A stretch of DNA of 14,253 bases from RBC101 sp052387735. Lineage in GTDB: Bacteria; Gemmatimonadota; Gemmatimonadetes; Gemmatimonadales; Gemmatimonadaceae. Below, piece after piece: positions 6,951-14,253 of the stretch. The DNA lies in the NCBI GenBank assembly GCA_052387735.1, contig JBQTIW010000265.1:1-14253 (forward strand), read 5' to 3'. The notes under the pieces are model-generated. The model was not told the DNA's origin. It did not search any database and worked only from the letters and a program-made list of their open reading frames with translations. The stretch's first letter is position 1, and each line of letters opens with the position of its first letter. The position numbers and the translations under genes were made by a program.

Positions 6951-9900
6951 ATGCTCATGCACACCGCCGCGCTCGTCCTCTCGCTTACATGCTGCGTGCT
7001 GCCTTGGCCACTCCAGGCCCAGGCCGACACCGCCCGCGCCGCCCCTCGTAAACCCGACCTGGGGCCGCTTAAAACGATCGAGTTCGATACCGACGAAGGC
7101 ACCTACCTCTCCCTGGACGTCAGCCCCGACGGCCGCAGCATCGTTTTCGACATGCTCGGCGACATATGGGTTCTTCCTATCGCGGGCGGTCAAGCCACGG
7201 CGATTACCACCGGCCTCGCGTGGGACCAGCAGCCCCGCTGGTCACCGGACGGCAAACGCATCGCCTTCGTCAGCGACCGCGACGGCGGCTGGAACCTGTG
7301 GATCATGAACGCGGACGGCATGCAGCCCAGGCAGCTGTCGCGTGGCCGCAAGGACACCTACATCTCCCCTGCATGGCTCCCCGATGGCCCGGCCATCATG
7401 GTGCGCATGAATGCGTGGGCTGCCCCGGCCACGCCTGGCGGGCCGAGTGCGAGTGACCTGTACGCGTACTTCCCCGAGGGCGGCTCGATGCGCGTGGCGG
7501 AGGGGAAGCTCACGGGCGCGACGAACGCCGTCGCGTCACCCGATGGCCGATACCTCTACTACCCGGGGGCCGGCACCTTCGCGTTCGGGAGCGCGGGTCC
7601 GCTCAACCAATACGACCGCCTGACGGGAACCACCGTCCCGCTCACCTGGTCGGGACGCAGCCTGCGCCCCGCGGCGTCGCCCGACGGCAAGTTGCTCGCC
7701 TACATCAGGAAGGTAGACGCGCGTCTCGACCTGCGCATTCGCGACCTCGCCAGCGGCAGCGAGCGCGTGCTCGTGCCGGGGCTGTGGACGGAGGAGATCG
7801 GCTCCAGCCGTAACCAGGGTGACTACCCGAGCTATGGCTTCACCCCCGACAGCCGTTCGATCATCATCTGGACCCGGGGAAAGATTCACCGATACGACGT
7901 GGCGACGGGCGCCGACGCCATCATCCCGATGCGGGCGCACGTGTCGCTACAGGTTGCCGAGCGTGTGCGGAATCCGCGCCGCCTGACGAGTGACTCGGTA
8001 CGTTCGCGAGTCATCCGCTGGCCACGGCTGTCACCCGACGGGCGCCGGCTGGTGTTCAGCTCCCTGGCAAGGCTCTGGGTGATGGATCTGCCGAACGGCA
8101 CACCGCGCCGCCTGACGAGTGCTGCCGAAGGCGAGTACGCACCCGCGTTCTCCCCCGACGGACGGTCGATCGCGTACACCACCTGGACCGACAGTCTCGT
8201 CGGCGGGCACATTCGGGTGATCCCACTCGCCGGAGGGACGCCGCGGCAGGTAACGTCGCAGCCGGGACAGTACCTCAATCCCGTGTGGTCCCCCGATGGC
8301 GGCAAGATCGCCTACGTGGTGGGCAATCCCATCGCCGAACAGATCGCCTGGCAGCCTGACGAGACGATGCCATATGCGATCCGGTGGATCGAGGCAGGCG
8401 GCGGCGAGTCGCACCTGCTCACGCACGTGCCGGTGCCTAACTGGCCGGAGCGCCCGCATCCGACGCTGTCCTGGTCTCCCGACGGGTCGCGCGTCTATCT
8501 CACCGAGATGATGACCGCGGCGCGGTCACGACGGTCGCTCATCTCGCTCCGGCTCGATGGCTCCGACAAGCTGGTACACCTGCGATTCAATCCGGGCGAC
8601 GAAGCGGTGATCTCACCGGACGGAAGTCGCGTCGCGATCACGCGCGGCGACAACGTCTACGTCACGCAACTCCCGAAGTTCGCTCCGACGCCGATTGACT
8701 ACACGTTCGAAGGTGGGCCGTTTCCGACGCTGCGTCTCACGCGCGATGGCGGAGACTTTCCACAGTGGCTCGATGGCCAGACGCTGAGCTGGACGAACGC
8801 CACACAGGTCTATCGCCGGCGCTTCGCCGGCACCGACATCGCTCCCGGTGACACCAGCACCCGGCCCGAGCTCGTCGCCGACGTGAAGCTCATCGTCCCG
8901 CGCGAGGTACCACGCGGCACGATCGCCTTCACCAACGCGCGCATCGTCACGATGAAAGGGGGCACGCAGGAAGTGATCGGGAACGGCACGATCGTCGCCG
9001 CCGGCGACCGCATCGTGGGCATCGGCCCCAGCGGTTCGGTGCGTATCCCCAGCGGCGCGACGGTCGTGAACGCGTCGGGGAAGACCATCATCCCCGGCCT
9101 GCACGACGCCCACGCGCACATGCAGTTCAACCCGTACGGATCGTATCCCGAACAGAAGTGGCCTCAGATCATCAACCTCGCGTACGGCGTCACCTCGGCG
9201 ATGGATCCGTGGAATCCCAGCCACGAGATCTTCGAGCAGAGTGACATGGTGTCGGCGGGGATGATGCTGGGTCCGCGGCTCTTCTCCACCGGCTCCTGGA
9301 TCGACGGTCGGCGCGAGGAGCTCCCCCAGTTCATCGACATCCGCTCGGCCGACGACGCGCGATCCATCGTCCGGCGGCTCAAGGTGTTAGGCGCCGACAT
9401 GCTCAAGGAGTACGTCCAGCCGCGGCGCGACGCGCGGCAGTTCCTCGCGCAGGCGGCGCGTGAGGAGGGCGTGCCCATCACCGCCGAAGGGGCAGGGGAC
9501 TGGGTGCACGATCTGTCCATGGTGATGGACGGCTACACCGCGTTCGAGCACACGCTTCCCATCGCGCCGCTCTACAAGGATGTCGTCGAGGTGCTCGTGC
9601 GCACGCAGGTGCATTACACGCCGACGCTGATGGTGACCTACGGCGGGGAAGCGCTCAACAGCTACTACTACCGGCTCACCAACCCGCACGACGATCCCAA
9701 GGTCCGCCGCTTCACCCCGGAAGAGCGCATGGATGAGGGCCGGCGGACGACGAATGTGCCCGAGGACGAGCTCTTCTTTCGCCAGATCGCTCGCGACGCG
9801 CTCAAAGTGAGCCGGGCCGGCGGTCTCATCTCGTTAGGTGCGCACGGCAACCGACAGGGCATCGGCGTGCACTGGGAGCTGTGGGGCAAGGTCGAAGGCG

Positions 9901-10220
9901 GCGCGACGCCCTGGGAGGCGCTGCGAGACGCGACCATGCGACCCGCCGAGAAGCTGGGAGTGGAGCGCGACTTGGGTTCCCTGGAGGCAGGGAAGCTGGC
10001 GGACTTCGTGGTGCTCGACCGGAACCCGATGGAGAACATCCGCCACAGCGACGCGATCCGGTGGGTCGTGAAGGGCGGGGTGGTGTACGACGCGAGTTCC
10101 ATGGCCACGGTGTGGCCGGAGCGGAAGTCGCTCCACCGATTCTTCTGGATGAGCGAGGAGGACTTCCGGAAGTTCAGGGCGCCCGAGGCCGCCGCGTTAG
10201 GTGGAGCCGGGCGCCGATAG
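6951..10220 (+). CDS. Secreted TolB-type beta-propeller/amidohydrolase fusion protein
   Basis: A 1089-residue exported enzyme. The frame opens upstream, but the ATG at 6951 (or 6957) begins a signal peptide ending in LQAQA, so that start is chosen. Residues about 40-640 form WD40/TolB-like propeller blades with repeated SPDG motifs (LSLDVSPDGRSIVF, RWSPDGKRIAF, PAFSPDGRSIAYT, WSPDGGKIAYV, LSWSPDGSRVYL). Residues about 660-1089 form an amidohydrolase of the imidazolonepropionase-like type: TIIPGLHDAHAH with metal ligands His721 and His723, Lys819 in MLKEY, His867 in FEHT, His965 in LGAHG, and the closing KLADFVVLDRNP. These fusions are thought to hydrolyse peptide or amide substrates outside the cytoplasm; the exact substrate is unknown. 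It follows the S41 gene by 91 bases, which fits joint peptide breakdown. It is the intact relative of the remnant at 956-1778. All three in-frame TTA codons I see (9387, 9834, 10197) lie in GTTAGG. Confidence 0.93.
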   Translation: MLMHTAALVLSLTCCVLPWPLQAQADTARAAPRKPDLGPLKTIEFDTDEGTYLSLDVSPDGRSIVFDMLGDIWVLPIAGGQATAITTGLAWDQQPRWSPDGKRIAFVSDRDGGWNLWIMNADGMQPRQLSRGRKDTYISPAWLPDGPAIMVRMNAWAAPATPGGPSASDLYAYFPEGGSMRVAEGKLTGATNAVASPDGRYLYYPGAGTFAFGSAGPLNQYDRLTGTTVPLTWSGRSLRPAASPDGKLLAYIRKVDARLDLRIRDLASGSERVLVPGLWTEEIGSSRNQGDYPSYGFTPDSRSIIIWTRGKIHRYDVATGADAIIPMRAHVSLQVAERVRNPRRLTSDSVRSRVIRWPRLSPDGRRLVFSSLARLWVMDLPNGTPRRLTSAAEGEYAPAFSPDGRSIAYTTWTDSLVGGHIRVIPLAGGTPRQVTSQPGQYLNPVWSPDGGKIAYVVGNPIAEQIAWQPDETMPYAIRWIEAGGGESHLLTHVPVPNWPERPHPTLSWSPDGSRVYLTEMMTAARSRRSLISLRLDGSDKLVHLRFNPGDEAVISPDGSRVAITRGDNVYVTQLPKFAPTPIDYTFEGGPFPTLRLTRDGGDFPQWLDGQTLSWTNATQVYRRRFAGTDIAPGDTSTRPELVADVKLIVPREVPRGTIAFTNARIVTMKGGTQEVIGNGTIVAAGDRIVGIGPSGSVRIPSGATVVNASGKTIIPGLHDAHAHMQFNPYGSYPEQKWPQIINLAYGVTSAMDPWNPSHEIFEQSDMVSAGMMLGPRLFSTGSWIDGRREELPQFIDIRSADDARSIVRRLKVLGADMLKEYVQPRRDARQFLAQAAREEGVPITAEGAGDWVHDLSMVMDGYTAFEHTLPIAPLYKDVVEVLVRTQVHYTPTLMVTYGGEALNSYYYRLTNPHDDPKVRRFTPEERMDEGRRTTNVPEDELFFRQIARDALKVSRAGGLISLGAHGNRQGIGVHWELWGKVEGGATPWEALRDATMRPAEKLGVERDLGSLEAGKLADFVVLDRNPMENIRHSDAIRWVVKGGVVYDASSMATVWPERKSLHRFFWMSEEDFRKFRAPEAAALGGAGRR

Positions 10221-10248
10221 GCTTCCCCGCGGTCGTGTTGACACGCCC

Positions 10249-10329
10249 CTGACCTCCACCGTCCCATGAGCAACGCGCTCGCGACCATTCAAACGGTGTA
10301 CGCGGCCCTCGCTCAGGACGGGAGGTCAG
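10249..10329. repeat. Imperfect 14-bp inverted repeat between convergent genes
   Basis: The left arm ctgacctccaccgtcc (10249-10264) pairs with the right arm ggacgggaggtcag (10316-10329). Fourteen base pairs form with a two-base bulge in the left arm and a loop of 51 bases. The loop contains the ATG and coding bases of the SnoaL-like remnant and a small inner hairpin, GAGC-AACGC-GCTC. It lies between the stop of the propeller/amidohydrolase gene and the stop of the kinase gene, so it could act as a two-way transcription barrier. There is no T-tract, so it is not a standard intrinsic terminator. Confidence 0.55.
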
Positions 10330-10394
10330 CACGGCAATCAGGGCGTCATGGCCGCGACGGCCTCCCGAACGCTGGCCGACCTCTGTGTTGCTAA
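10266..10394 (+). pseudogene. N-terminal remnant resembling a SnoaL-like protein
   Basis: An ATG at 10266 opens a 42-residue frame. Its first 19 residues, MSNALATIQTVYAALAQDG, resemble the first helix of SnoaL-like (NTF2-fold) small proteins, which are normally about 120-150 residues. From about residue 20 the frame becomes arginine- and glycine-rich and no longer looks like the family, and it ends at a stop at 10392-10394 inside the opposing kinase gene. No ribosome-binding site precedes the ATG. The best reading is a gene cut off by a deletion or rearrangement when the kinase end was joined here. The match is short, so chance cannot be excluded. Confidence 0.45.
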
Positions 10395-12605
10395 CGCGAC
10401 GATGCGCGGGAACCGGGCGTGCGCTCGGATCGGCTCGAGGAATCGGCAGTGCAGCTGCACGAACTCGTCGGGGCAGAATCCCATCTCAACTGCCGTCTCG
10501 AGCACGCCGAGCGCATGCTCCGTGGCTCCCGCCATCGCGAACGATTCGGCGAAATGAAACCGCATGTGGGGGTCGAACGGCCCGAGATCGACGGCCGAGA
10601 CAATCGCGAGCCCGGCTGCGACGTCGCCCTCGAGCGAACGCACCAGTGATTGTAACTGGATCGTGTACGGGGCCTTCGGACCATGCGCGACGAGCCACGA
10701 CACCTCGTCGGCTGCCGCCACAAGGTCTCCCAGCATCGCGTGCGTGTACCCGATGGTCCAGTGGGCAATGAAATTCTGAGGGTCGAGCTCGAGCGCGCGG
10801 CGGAAGGACGCGATCGAACCCGCGAACTCCCCTTTGAACCATGGCGCGACGCCGGTCGCGATCCACGAGAGCGACGACAGCGGATCGTCGGCGACCAGCC
10901 TCGCGGCGGTCTCTACGGCTGGTTCGACGAGCCCGGTGCAGACGTACGAGACCCCGAGAAAGAATCGCGAGTCCGTGTCGTTAGGATCGCGCGCGAGCGC
11001 CTGTCGGAAGTGCCCGATCGCCTGCAGATAACGGCCGCGCTCATGCAGGGTATAGCCATGGACCCCGTGCCCATAGGGCGAGTCGGGAGCCGTGGCCAAC
11101 AGCGCGTCGGCCTGCCGCTGGACCTCATCGAGAACACCGGCGCCACCGATCCCCGCCTTGACCTGCGCCACCTTGGCCCACGCCTGCAGCCCCAGGAGCG
11201 GGGCGCTCTCCCCTTCGAGAGCGATCGCTCGTTCGAGCAGGGCCAGTCCGCGTTCGGTCCCGATGGCGATACCGATGCCCCGACGCAGCTCCTGCCGCGC
11301 TTCGAGGTACAGCTCGAACGCGCGCACGTTGGTGATCGAGCGGTGCGCCAGTCGCTGGGCCTCATCTGTCGTCAGCGTGAGCCCAAGGGCACGCACGATC
11401 TCGCGAGACACGCGTTCCTGCAGCTCGAAGACATCATCCATCGTCCCGCCGTACTTGTCCGCCCAGAGTTGCGCGTCGTTCTCGGCATCCACCAATCGGG
11501 CGGTGATGCGGAGTGAGGTGCCGGCCTTGCGTACGCTCCCTTCGAGCACGTAGCGGACACCGAGCTCACGACCGATCGCGCGGACATCCTTTCCCGTCCC
11601 TTTGAATCGCATCGCCGAGGTGCGTGAGATGACGCGAAGGGACTTGATGCCCGCAAGGTCCGTACTGATTTCTTCAGTTAGTCCATCGCTGAAGTACTCG
11701 TTGTCGGCGTCCGGGCTGCTGTTGGCAAACGGCAACACAACGATCGCTCGCCCGTCGCGCCCCGGGGGTGCTGCCATCGGCGCCGCGAGCGCGCCGGAGA
11801 ACGCTCGACAGGAGCTGAACCGCGCCGACGGGTCGGTGGCCATTGCCGTCCGTATGACCTGATCGAGCTGCGGCGGGACATCGTTGCGCCTGCTCCAGGC
11901 CGACGGCGGTGGCGCCACCATGCGCTGGGTGAGCATGGCCACGCCCGAGCCGGAAAACGGAAGCTCCCCCGTCAGGCATTCGTATAGCACGCAGCCGAGG
12001 CTGTAGAGATCACTTCTGCCGTCGAGCGGCTCGCCCGTCACCTGTTCGGGGCTCAGGTAGGCCGGCGTTCCGATCACCTGTCCGGCTTGTGTCAGATTGC
12101 TCGGCTCCGATTGCGACACCGCGCGCGCGATGCCGAAATCGGCAACGATGGCGTGTCCTTCGCTGAGCAGGATGTTCTCCGGCTTGATATCGCGGTGCAC
12201 GATGCCGGCACGATGTGCGTAGTCGAGGGCGTCGGCGACCTCGCGCACGATCGACACGGCGTCGTCGATGGGCAGACGCTGCTCGCGGAACACGCGATCA
12301 CGCAGGGACTCCCCGGTCACGAATGGCATCACGTAGAACAGGAAGCCGTCGGCCTCACCGGAGTCGTGGAGTGGCAGGATGTGCGGATGCTGCAGATTCG
12401 CGGTAGTGCGGATCTCGGCAAGGAAGCGCTCGGCGCCCACTGACGCGGCGAGATCGGGGTGCAGCACCTTCACCGCGACGTTGCGGCGGTGCTTCAGATC
12501 CTGCGCGAGGAACACCGTCGCCATGCCACCGGCCCCAATCTGGCGCTCGAGGCGGTAGCGGTCGGACACGGCGCTCTGCAGCGCATCGACGTCGTCGCGG
12601 TTCAC
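10338..12605 (-). CDS. Ser/Thr protein kinase with TolB-N-like domain and TPR repeats
   Basis: A 755-residue PknB-type kinase starting at GTG (12605). No strong ribosome-binding site is visible. The kinase domain spans about residues 17-275 with all key motifs: glycine loop IGAGGMATVF (23-32), VAVKVL Lys46, HRDIKPEN (Asp139), DFG (156-158) and GTPAYLSPE (179-187). A TolB-N-like domain follows at about 286-415 (AIVVLPFANSSPD, YFSDGLTEEI, YVLEGSVRK, LRITARLVDA, QLWADKYGG), then TPR-like repeats to the end (GHFRQALARDPND, FRRALELDPQNF). This fusion is common in Gemmatimonadota and Acidobacteriota. Most relatives have a membrane helix between kinase and TolB-N parts; here the linker (about 272-286) is short and not hydrophobic, so the protein looks cytosolic. 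Substrates are unknown. It is transcribed convergently with the propeller/amidohydrolase gene and divergently from the gene at 12898. Confidence 0.95.
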   Translation of the reverse strand: MNRDDVDALQSAVSDRYRLERQIGAGGMATVFLAQDLKHRRNVAVKVLHPDLAASVGAERFLAEIRTTANLQHPHILPLHDSGEADGFLFYVMPFVTGESLRDRVFREQRLPIDDAVSIVREVADALDYAHRAGIVHRDIKPENILLSEGHAIVADFGIARAVSQSEPSNLTQAGQVIGTPAYLSPEQVTGEPLDGRSDLYSLGCVLYECLTGELPFSGSGVAMLTQRMVAPPPSAWSRRNDVPPQLDQVIRTAMATDPSARFSSCRAFSGALAAPMAAPPGRDGRAIVVLPFANSSPDADNEYFSDGLTEEISTDLAGIKSLRVISRTSAMRFKGTGKDVRAIGRELGVRYVLEGSVRKAGTSLRITARLVDAENDAQLWADKYGGTMDDVFELQERVSREIVRALGLTLTTDEAQRLAHRSITNVRAFELYLEARQELRRGIGIAIGTERGLALLERAIALEGESAPLLGLQAWAKVAQVKAGIGGAGVLDEVQRQADALLATAPDSPYGHGVHGYTLHERGRYLQAIGHFRQALARDPNDTDSRFFLGVSYVCTGLVEPAVETAARLVADDPLSSLSWIATGVAPWFKGEFAGSIASFRRALELDPQNFIAHWTIGYTHAMLGDLVAAADEVSWLVAHGPKAPYTIQLQSLVRSLEGDVAAGLAIVSAVDLGPFDPHMRFHFAESFAMAGATEHALGVLETAVEMGFCPDEFVQLHCRFLEPIRAHARFPRIVALATQRSASVREAVAAMTP

Positions 12606-12751
12606 TCGCTGACTACGCCGCCGGAGGGACGGTGGATCGGCACCGGAGAATGTCAGGCACGTGGTGACAAGGGGCCGGGGAGGTAGGGCCGTTCACTGCA
12701 CCGGGGAGAAGGCCCACCAACCTACGGGAGCGCCGCCGGGGAGACAAACGT

Positions 12752-12831
12752 GGGAGCCGGAGCAGTGAGCGGAGCGCGGGGATCCGCGCAGCGTCTGCTT
12801 GCGAGGTCTCCGCTCCCCGCTCTCAGCTCCC
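12752..12831. repeat. Long imperfect palindrome with nested hairpin in divergent intergenic region
   Basis: The left arm 12752-12774 pairs with the right arm 12808-12831. By hand alignment about 20 of 24 columns match, with one gap. Nested inside is a perfect six-base stem with a four-base loop, GCGCGG-GGAT-CCGCGC (12774-12789). The right arm also has a direct repeat GCTCCCCGCT (12812-12821 and 12826-12835). It lies about 65 bases upstream of the amidohydrolase-2 start, so it could fold in that transcript's leader. It could instead be one copy of a dispersed palindromic element. The rest of the 12606-12897 gap shows three copies of CCGGGGAG (12675, 12701, 12736) and no clear promoter. Confidence 0.6.
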
Positions 12832-12888
12832 CGCTTCCCTCATGGCGTTCCACATCGCTGATTTCCAACGTCCCCAGTCCCGTCCTCC

Positions 12889-12892
12889 GGAG
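12889..12892 (+). promoter_or_regulatory. Shine-Dalgarno GGAG
   Basis: GGAG five bases before the ATG at 12898. It agrees with the signal peptide in fixing that start. Confidence 0.6.
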
Positions 12893-12897
12893 CCTCC

Positions 12898-14103
12898 ATG
12901 CGCCTCGTCCGTCATTCCGTCGTGATCGCCTGCCTCGTTCTCGCTTCCGCCATTCAAGCGCAGCGGCCCGGCGGCAGCCAGGGCACGCAGATCAAGGACG
13001 GGGAGCAGTGCCCGCCGGGGATGACCGAGGTCCGTCCGCGGAACTGTCAGGCGCCAACGATGCCCGCACCGAGCATCGTCGACTATCGGCCGCGCTCGAC
13101 GCTGATCGCGCCGGTGCACTCCGTGCCCAAGGCCAAGTATCCCGTCATCGACTTCCACGGGCACCCTGGCGGCAGCATGCTTTCGAGCGCGGAGGGGCTC
13201 GAACAACTCGGCGCGGCGCTGGACGGACTGAACATCCGCATGATCATCAGCGCCAACAACAGCTCCGGCGACGACCTCAAACGAAGCGTCGCCTCGGTGA
13301 ACGGCTCGGCAAAGATGAAGGATCGCGTCCGCATTCTCACCGGGATCAACCTTCGCGACGTCGGGCCGGGATGGGCAGAGAAGGCCATCGCACAACTCGA
13401 GGACGATGTCGCCGCGGGAGCGGTTGGCATCGGTGAGATCGGAAAGGGCTTTGGCCTCAGCACCAGGAAGGCCGACGGCACGCGCCTCCGTCTCGACGAT
13501 CCTGCGCTCGATCCCGTCTGGGCCGCTGCGGCTCGGCTCAAGCTGCCGGTCTTCATCCATACGGCGGATCCACAGGAGTTCTGGCAGCCGATCACCAACA
13601 CCAACGAGCGGTGGCTCGAGCTGGCGCTGTTCCCGGGTCGCCGCTATCCAAGCGAGCAGTTCCCCAGCTTCGAGCAGCTGATGGAGGAGCGCGACAATCT
13701 CCTCAAGCGGAATCCGAAGACGACCTTCGTGATCGCCCACATGGGCTGGCACGCCAACGACCTGGGGCGGCTGGCCAGGATGATGGAGGCCATGCCTAAC
13801 GTGTACACGGAGGTCGGCGCCGTGCTCTACGACATCGGCCGTCAGCCGCGCGCCGCGCGCGACTTCTTCGAGCGCTTCCAGGACCGGATCCTGTTCGGGA
13901 AGGACTCGTTCCAGCCGGAGGAGTATCCGTACTACTGGCGCGTGTTCGAGACGCGCGACGACTACTTCGACTATTACCGGGACTACCACGCCTTCTGGAA
14001 GCTCTACGGTATCGATCTGCCTGACGAGGTGCTGAAGAAGGTCTATTACAAGAACGCCCTGCGGATCACGAGTCGGTTGCCGCAGGAAGGCTGGCCGCGC
14101 TAG
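12898..14103 (+). CDS. Secreted amidohydrolase-2 family metal-dependent hydrolase
   Basis: A 401-residue exported TIM-barrel hydrolase of the amidohydrolase-2 family, whose members include decarboxylases and lactone or amide hydrolases. The ATG at 12898 begins a signal peptide (MRLVRHSVVIACLVLASAIQ, then AQ) and follows a GGAG. A short N-terminal segment has two cysteines (Cys38, Cys50) that could form a disulfide outside the cytoplasm. Metal ligands are visible: VIDFHGHPGG (His87, His89), VFIHTADP (His221), VIAHMGWH (His281) and LFGKDS (Asp336). GAVGIGEIGKGFG (175-187) fits the family core. The C-terminus is aromatic-rich (DDYFDYYRDYHAFWKLYG), and VYYKNALRI is the usual closing helix. The substrate cannot be deduced. 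It is divergent from the kinase gene, with a palindrome in its leader region. Confidence 0.92.
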   Translation: MRLVRHSVVIACLVLASAIQAQRPGGSQGTQIKDGEQCPPGMTEVRPRNCQAPTMPAPSIVDYRPRSTLIAPVHSVPKAKYPVIDFHGHPGGSMLSSAEGLEQLGAALDGLNIRMIISANNSSGDDLKRSVASVNGSAKMKDRVRILTGINLRDVGPGWAEKAIAQLEDDVAAGAVGIGEIGKGFGLSTRKADGTRLRLDDPALDPVWAAAARLKLPVFIHTADPQEFWQPITNTNERWLELALFPGRRYPSEQFPSFEQLMEERDNLLKRNPKTTFVIAHMGWHANDLGRLARMMEAMPNVYTEVGAVLYDIGRQPRAARDFFERFQDRILFGKDSFQPEEYPYYWRVFETRDDYFDYYRDYHAFWKLYGIDLPDEVLKKVYYKNALRITSRLPQEGWPR

Positions 14104-14225
14104 GACACGTGTGACCCGCCGCGCACCGGCCCCGTCGCCGCGTCACCGCTTCCGCCGATTCCCGATTCACGCCCGCCGGTAGGCCTCAGGCGATTGATAC
14201 GCCCATCCCTTTGAGTCGGATCTTC

Positions 14226-14232
14226 AAAGAGG
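14226..14232 (+). promoter_or_regulatory. Strong Shine-Dalgarno AAAGAGG
   Basis: AAAGAGG ends seven bases before the ATG at 14240. It is the best ribosome-binding site in the window and supports a gene starting at the right edge. Confidence 0.55.
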
Positions 14233-14239
14233 CCACCCC

Positions 14240-14253
14240 ATGAGGACCGAGCA
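14240..14253 (+). CDS. Start of a further gene, cut by the window edge
   Basis: An ATG with a well-spaced AAAGAGG opens a frame of which only Met-Arg-Thr-Glu is visible. Product unknown. The 136 bases before it (14104-14239) show no clear terminator or other gene. Confidence 0.5.

Noticed and set aside
5855..7102. Long minus-strand open frame (415 codons)
   Set aside because: It lies opposite the S41 gene and the start of the fusion gene. It has no recognisable motifs and is the mirror of GC-rich coding bias on the real strand.
10683..11516. Plus-strand open frame (277 codons) inside the kinase gene
   Set aside because: It is antisense to the TolB-N and TPR part of a clearly real gene and has no motifs of its own.
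12655..12675. TTGTCA-like -35 element for the kinase on the minus strand
   Set aside because: No acceptable -10 element follows at 16-18 bases, so a promoter cannot be supported.
12823..13989. Long minus-strand open frame (388 codons)
   Set aside because: It is antisense to the amidohydrolase-2 gene, whose metal ligands and signal peptide are clear. The mirrored product shows no domain pattern.
1..14253. CRISPR array, tRNA, rRNA, insertion sequence or prophage genes
   Set aside because: No regularly spaced repeats, tRNA-like cloverleaf, rRNA blocks, transposase or integrase motifs were seen on either strand.

Overview
The window is GC-rich (roughly 65% by eye) bacterial chromosomal DNA. The mix of genes suggests Gemmatimonadota or a close relative: a Ser/Thr kinase fused to a TolB-N-like domain and TPRs, a secreted TolB-type beta-propeller/amidohydrolase fusion, an S41 hydrolase, and a scrap of a 6-bladed propeller protein. 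This is inferred from family content, not from a marker gene; Acidobacteriota would be the main alternative. No rRNA, tRNA, CRISPR array, transposase or integrase was seen.

Layout, left to right. (1) A two-domain rhodanese-type sulfurtransferase (1-852, +), probably missing a few N-terminal codons at the window edge. (2) A decayed amidohydrolase remnant on the minus strand (956-1778), broken by three apparent single-base indels and truncated at both ends. (3) A large membrane sensor with HAMP-PAS-GAF-HD-GYP architecture (1862-4450, +), a predicted cyclic-di-GMP phosphodiesterase. (4) A 320-base gap (4451-4772) holding a frameshifted N-terminal scrap of a 6-bladed-propeller protein on the minus strand. 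(5) A small cysteine-rich protein (4773-5414, +) that looks like a cytidine-deaminase-fold member with CAAPK where CAEPK is expected. (6) A secreted S41-type hydrolase (5513-6859, +), followed after 91 bases by (7) a secreted propeller/amidohydrolase fusion of 1089 residues (6951-10220, +); the two may be co-transcribed. (8) A short remnant resembling the N-terminus of a SnoaL-like protein (10266-10394, +), largely inside an inverted repeat between convergent genes. (9) A cytosolic-looking Ser/Thr kinase/TolB-N/TPR protein (10338-12605, -). (10) A 292-base divergent intergenic region with a long imperfect palindrome. (11) A secreted amidohydrolase-2 family protein (12898-14103, +). (12) The start of a further gene at the right edge (14240, +).

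The intact genes fall into two themes: signalling (HD-GYP sensor, Ser/Thr kinase) and exported hydrolysis of peptides or amides (S41, propeller/amidohydrolase, amidohydrolase-2). Three broken remnants in 14 kb mark this as a region of gene turnover. The most unusual items are the deaminase-like protein lacking the expected catalytic Glu, a recurrent GTTAGGC/GCCTAAC heptamer that accounts for most in-frame TTA codons, and the palindrome ahead of the last complete gene.
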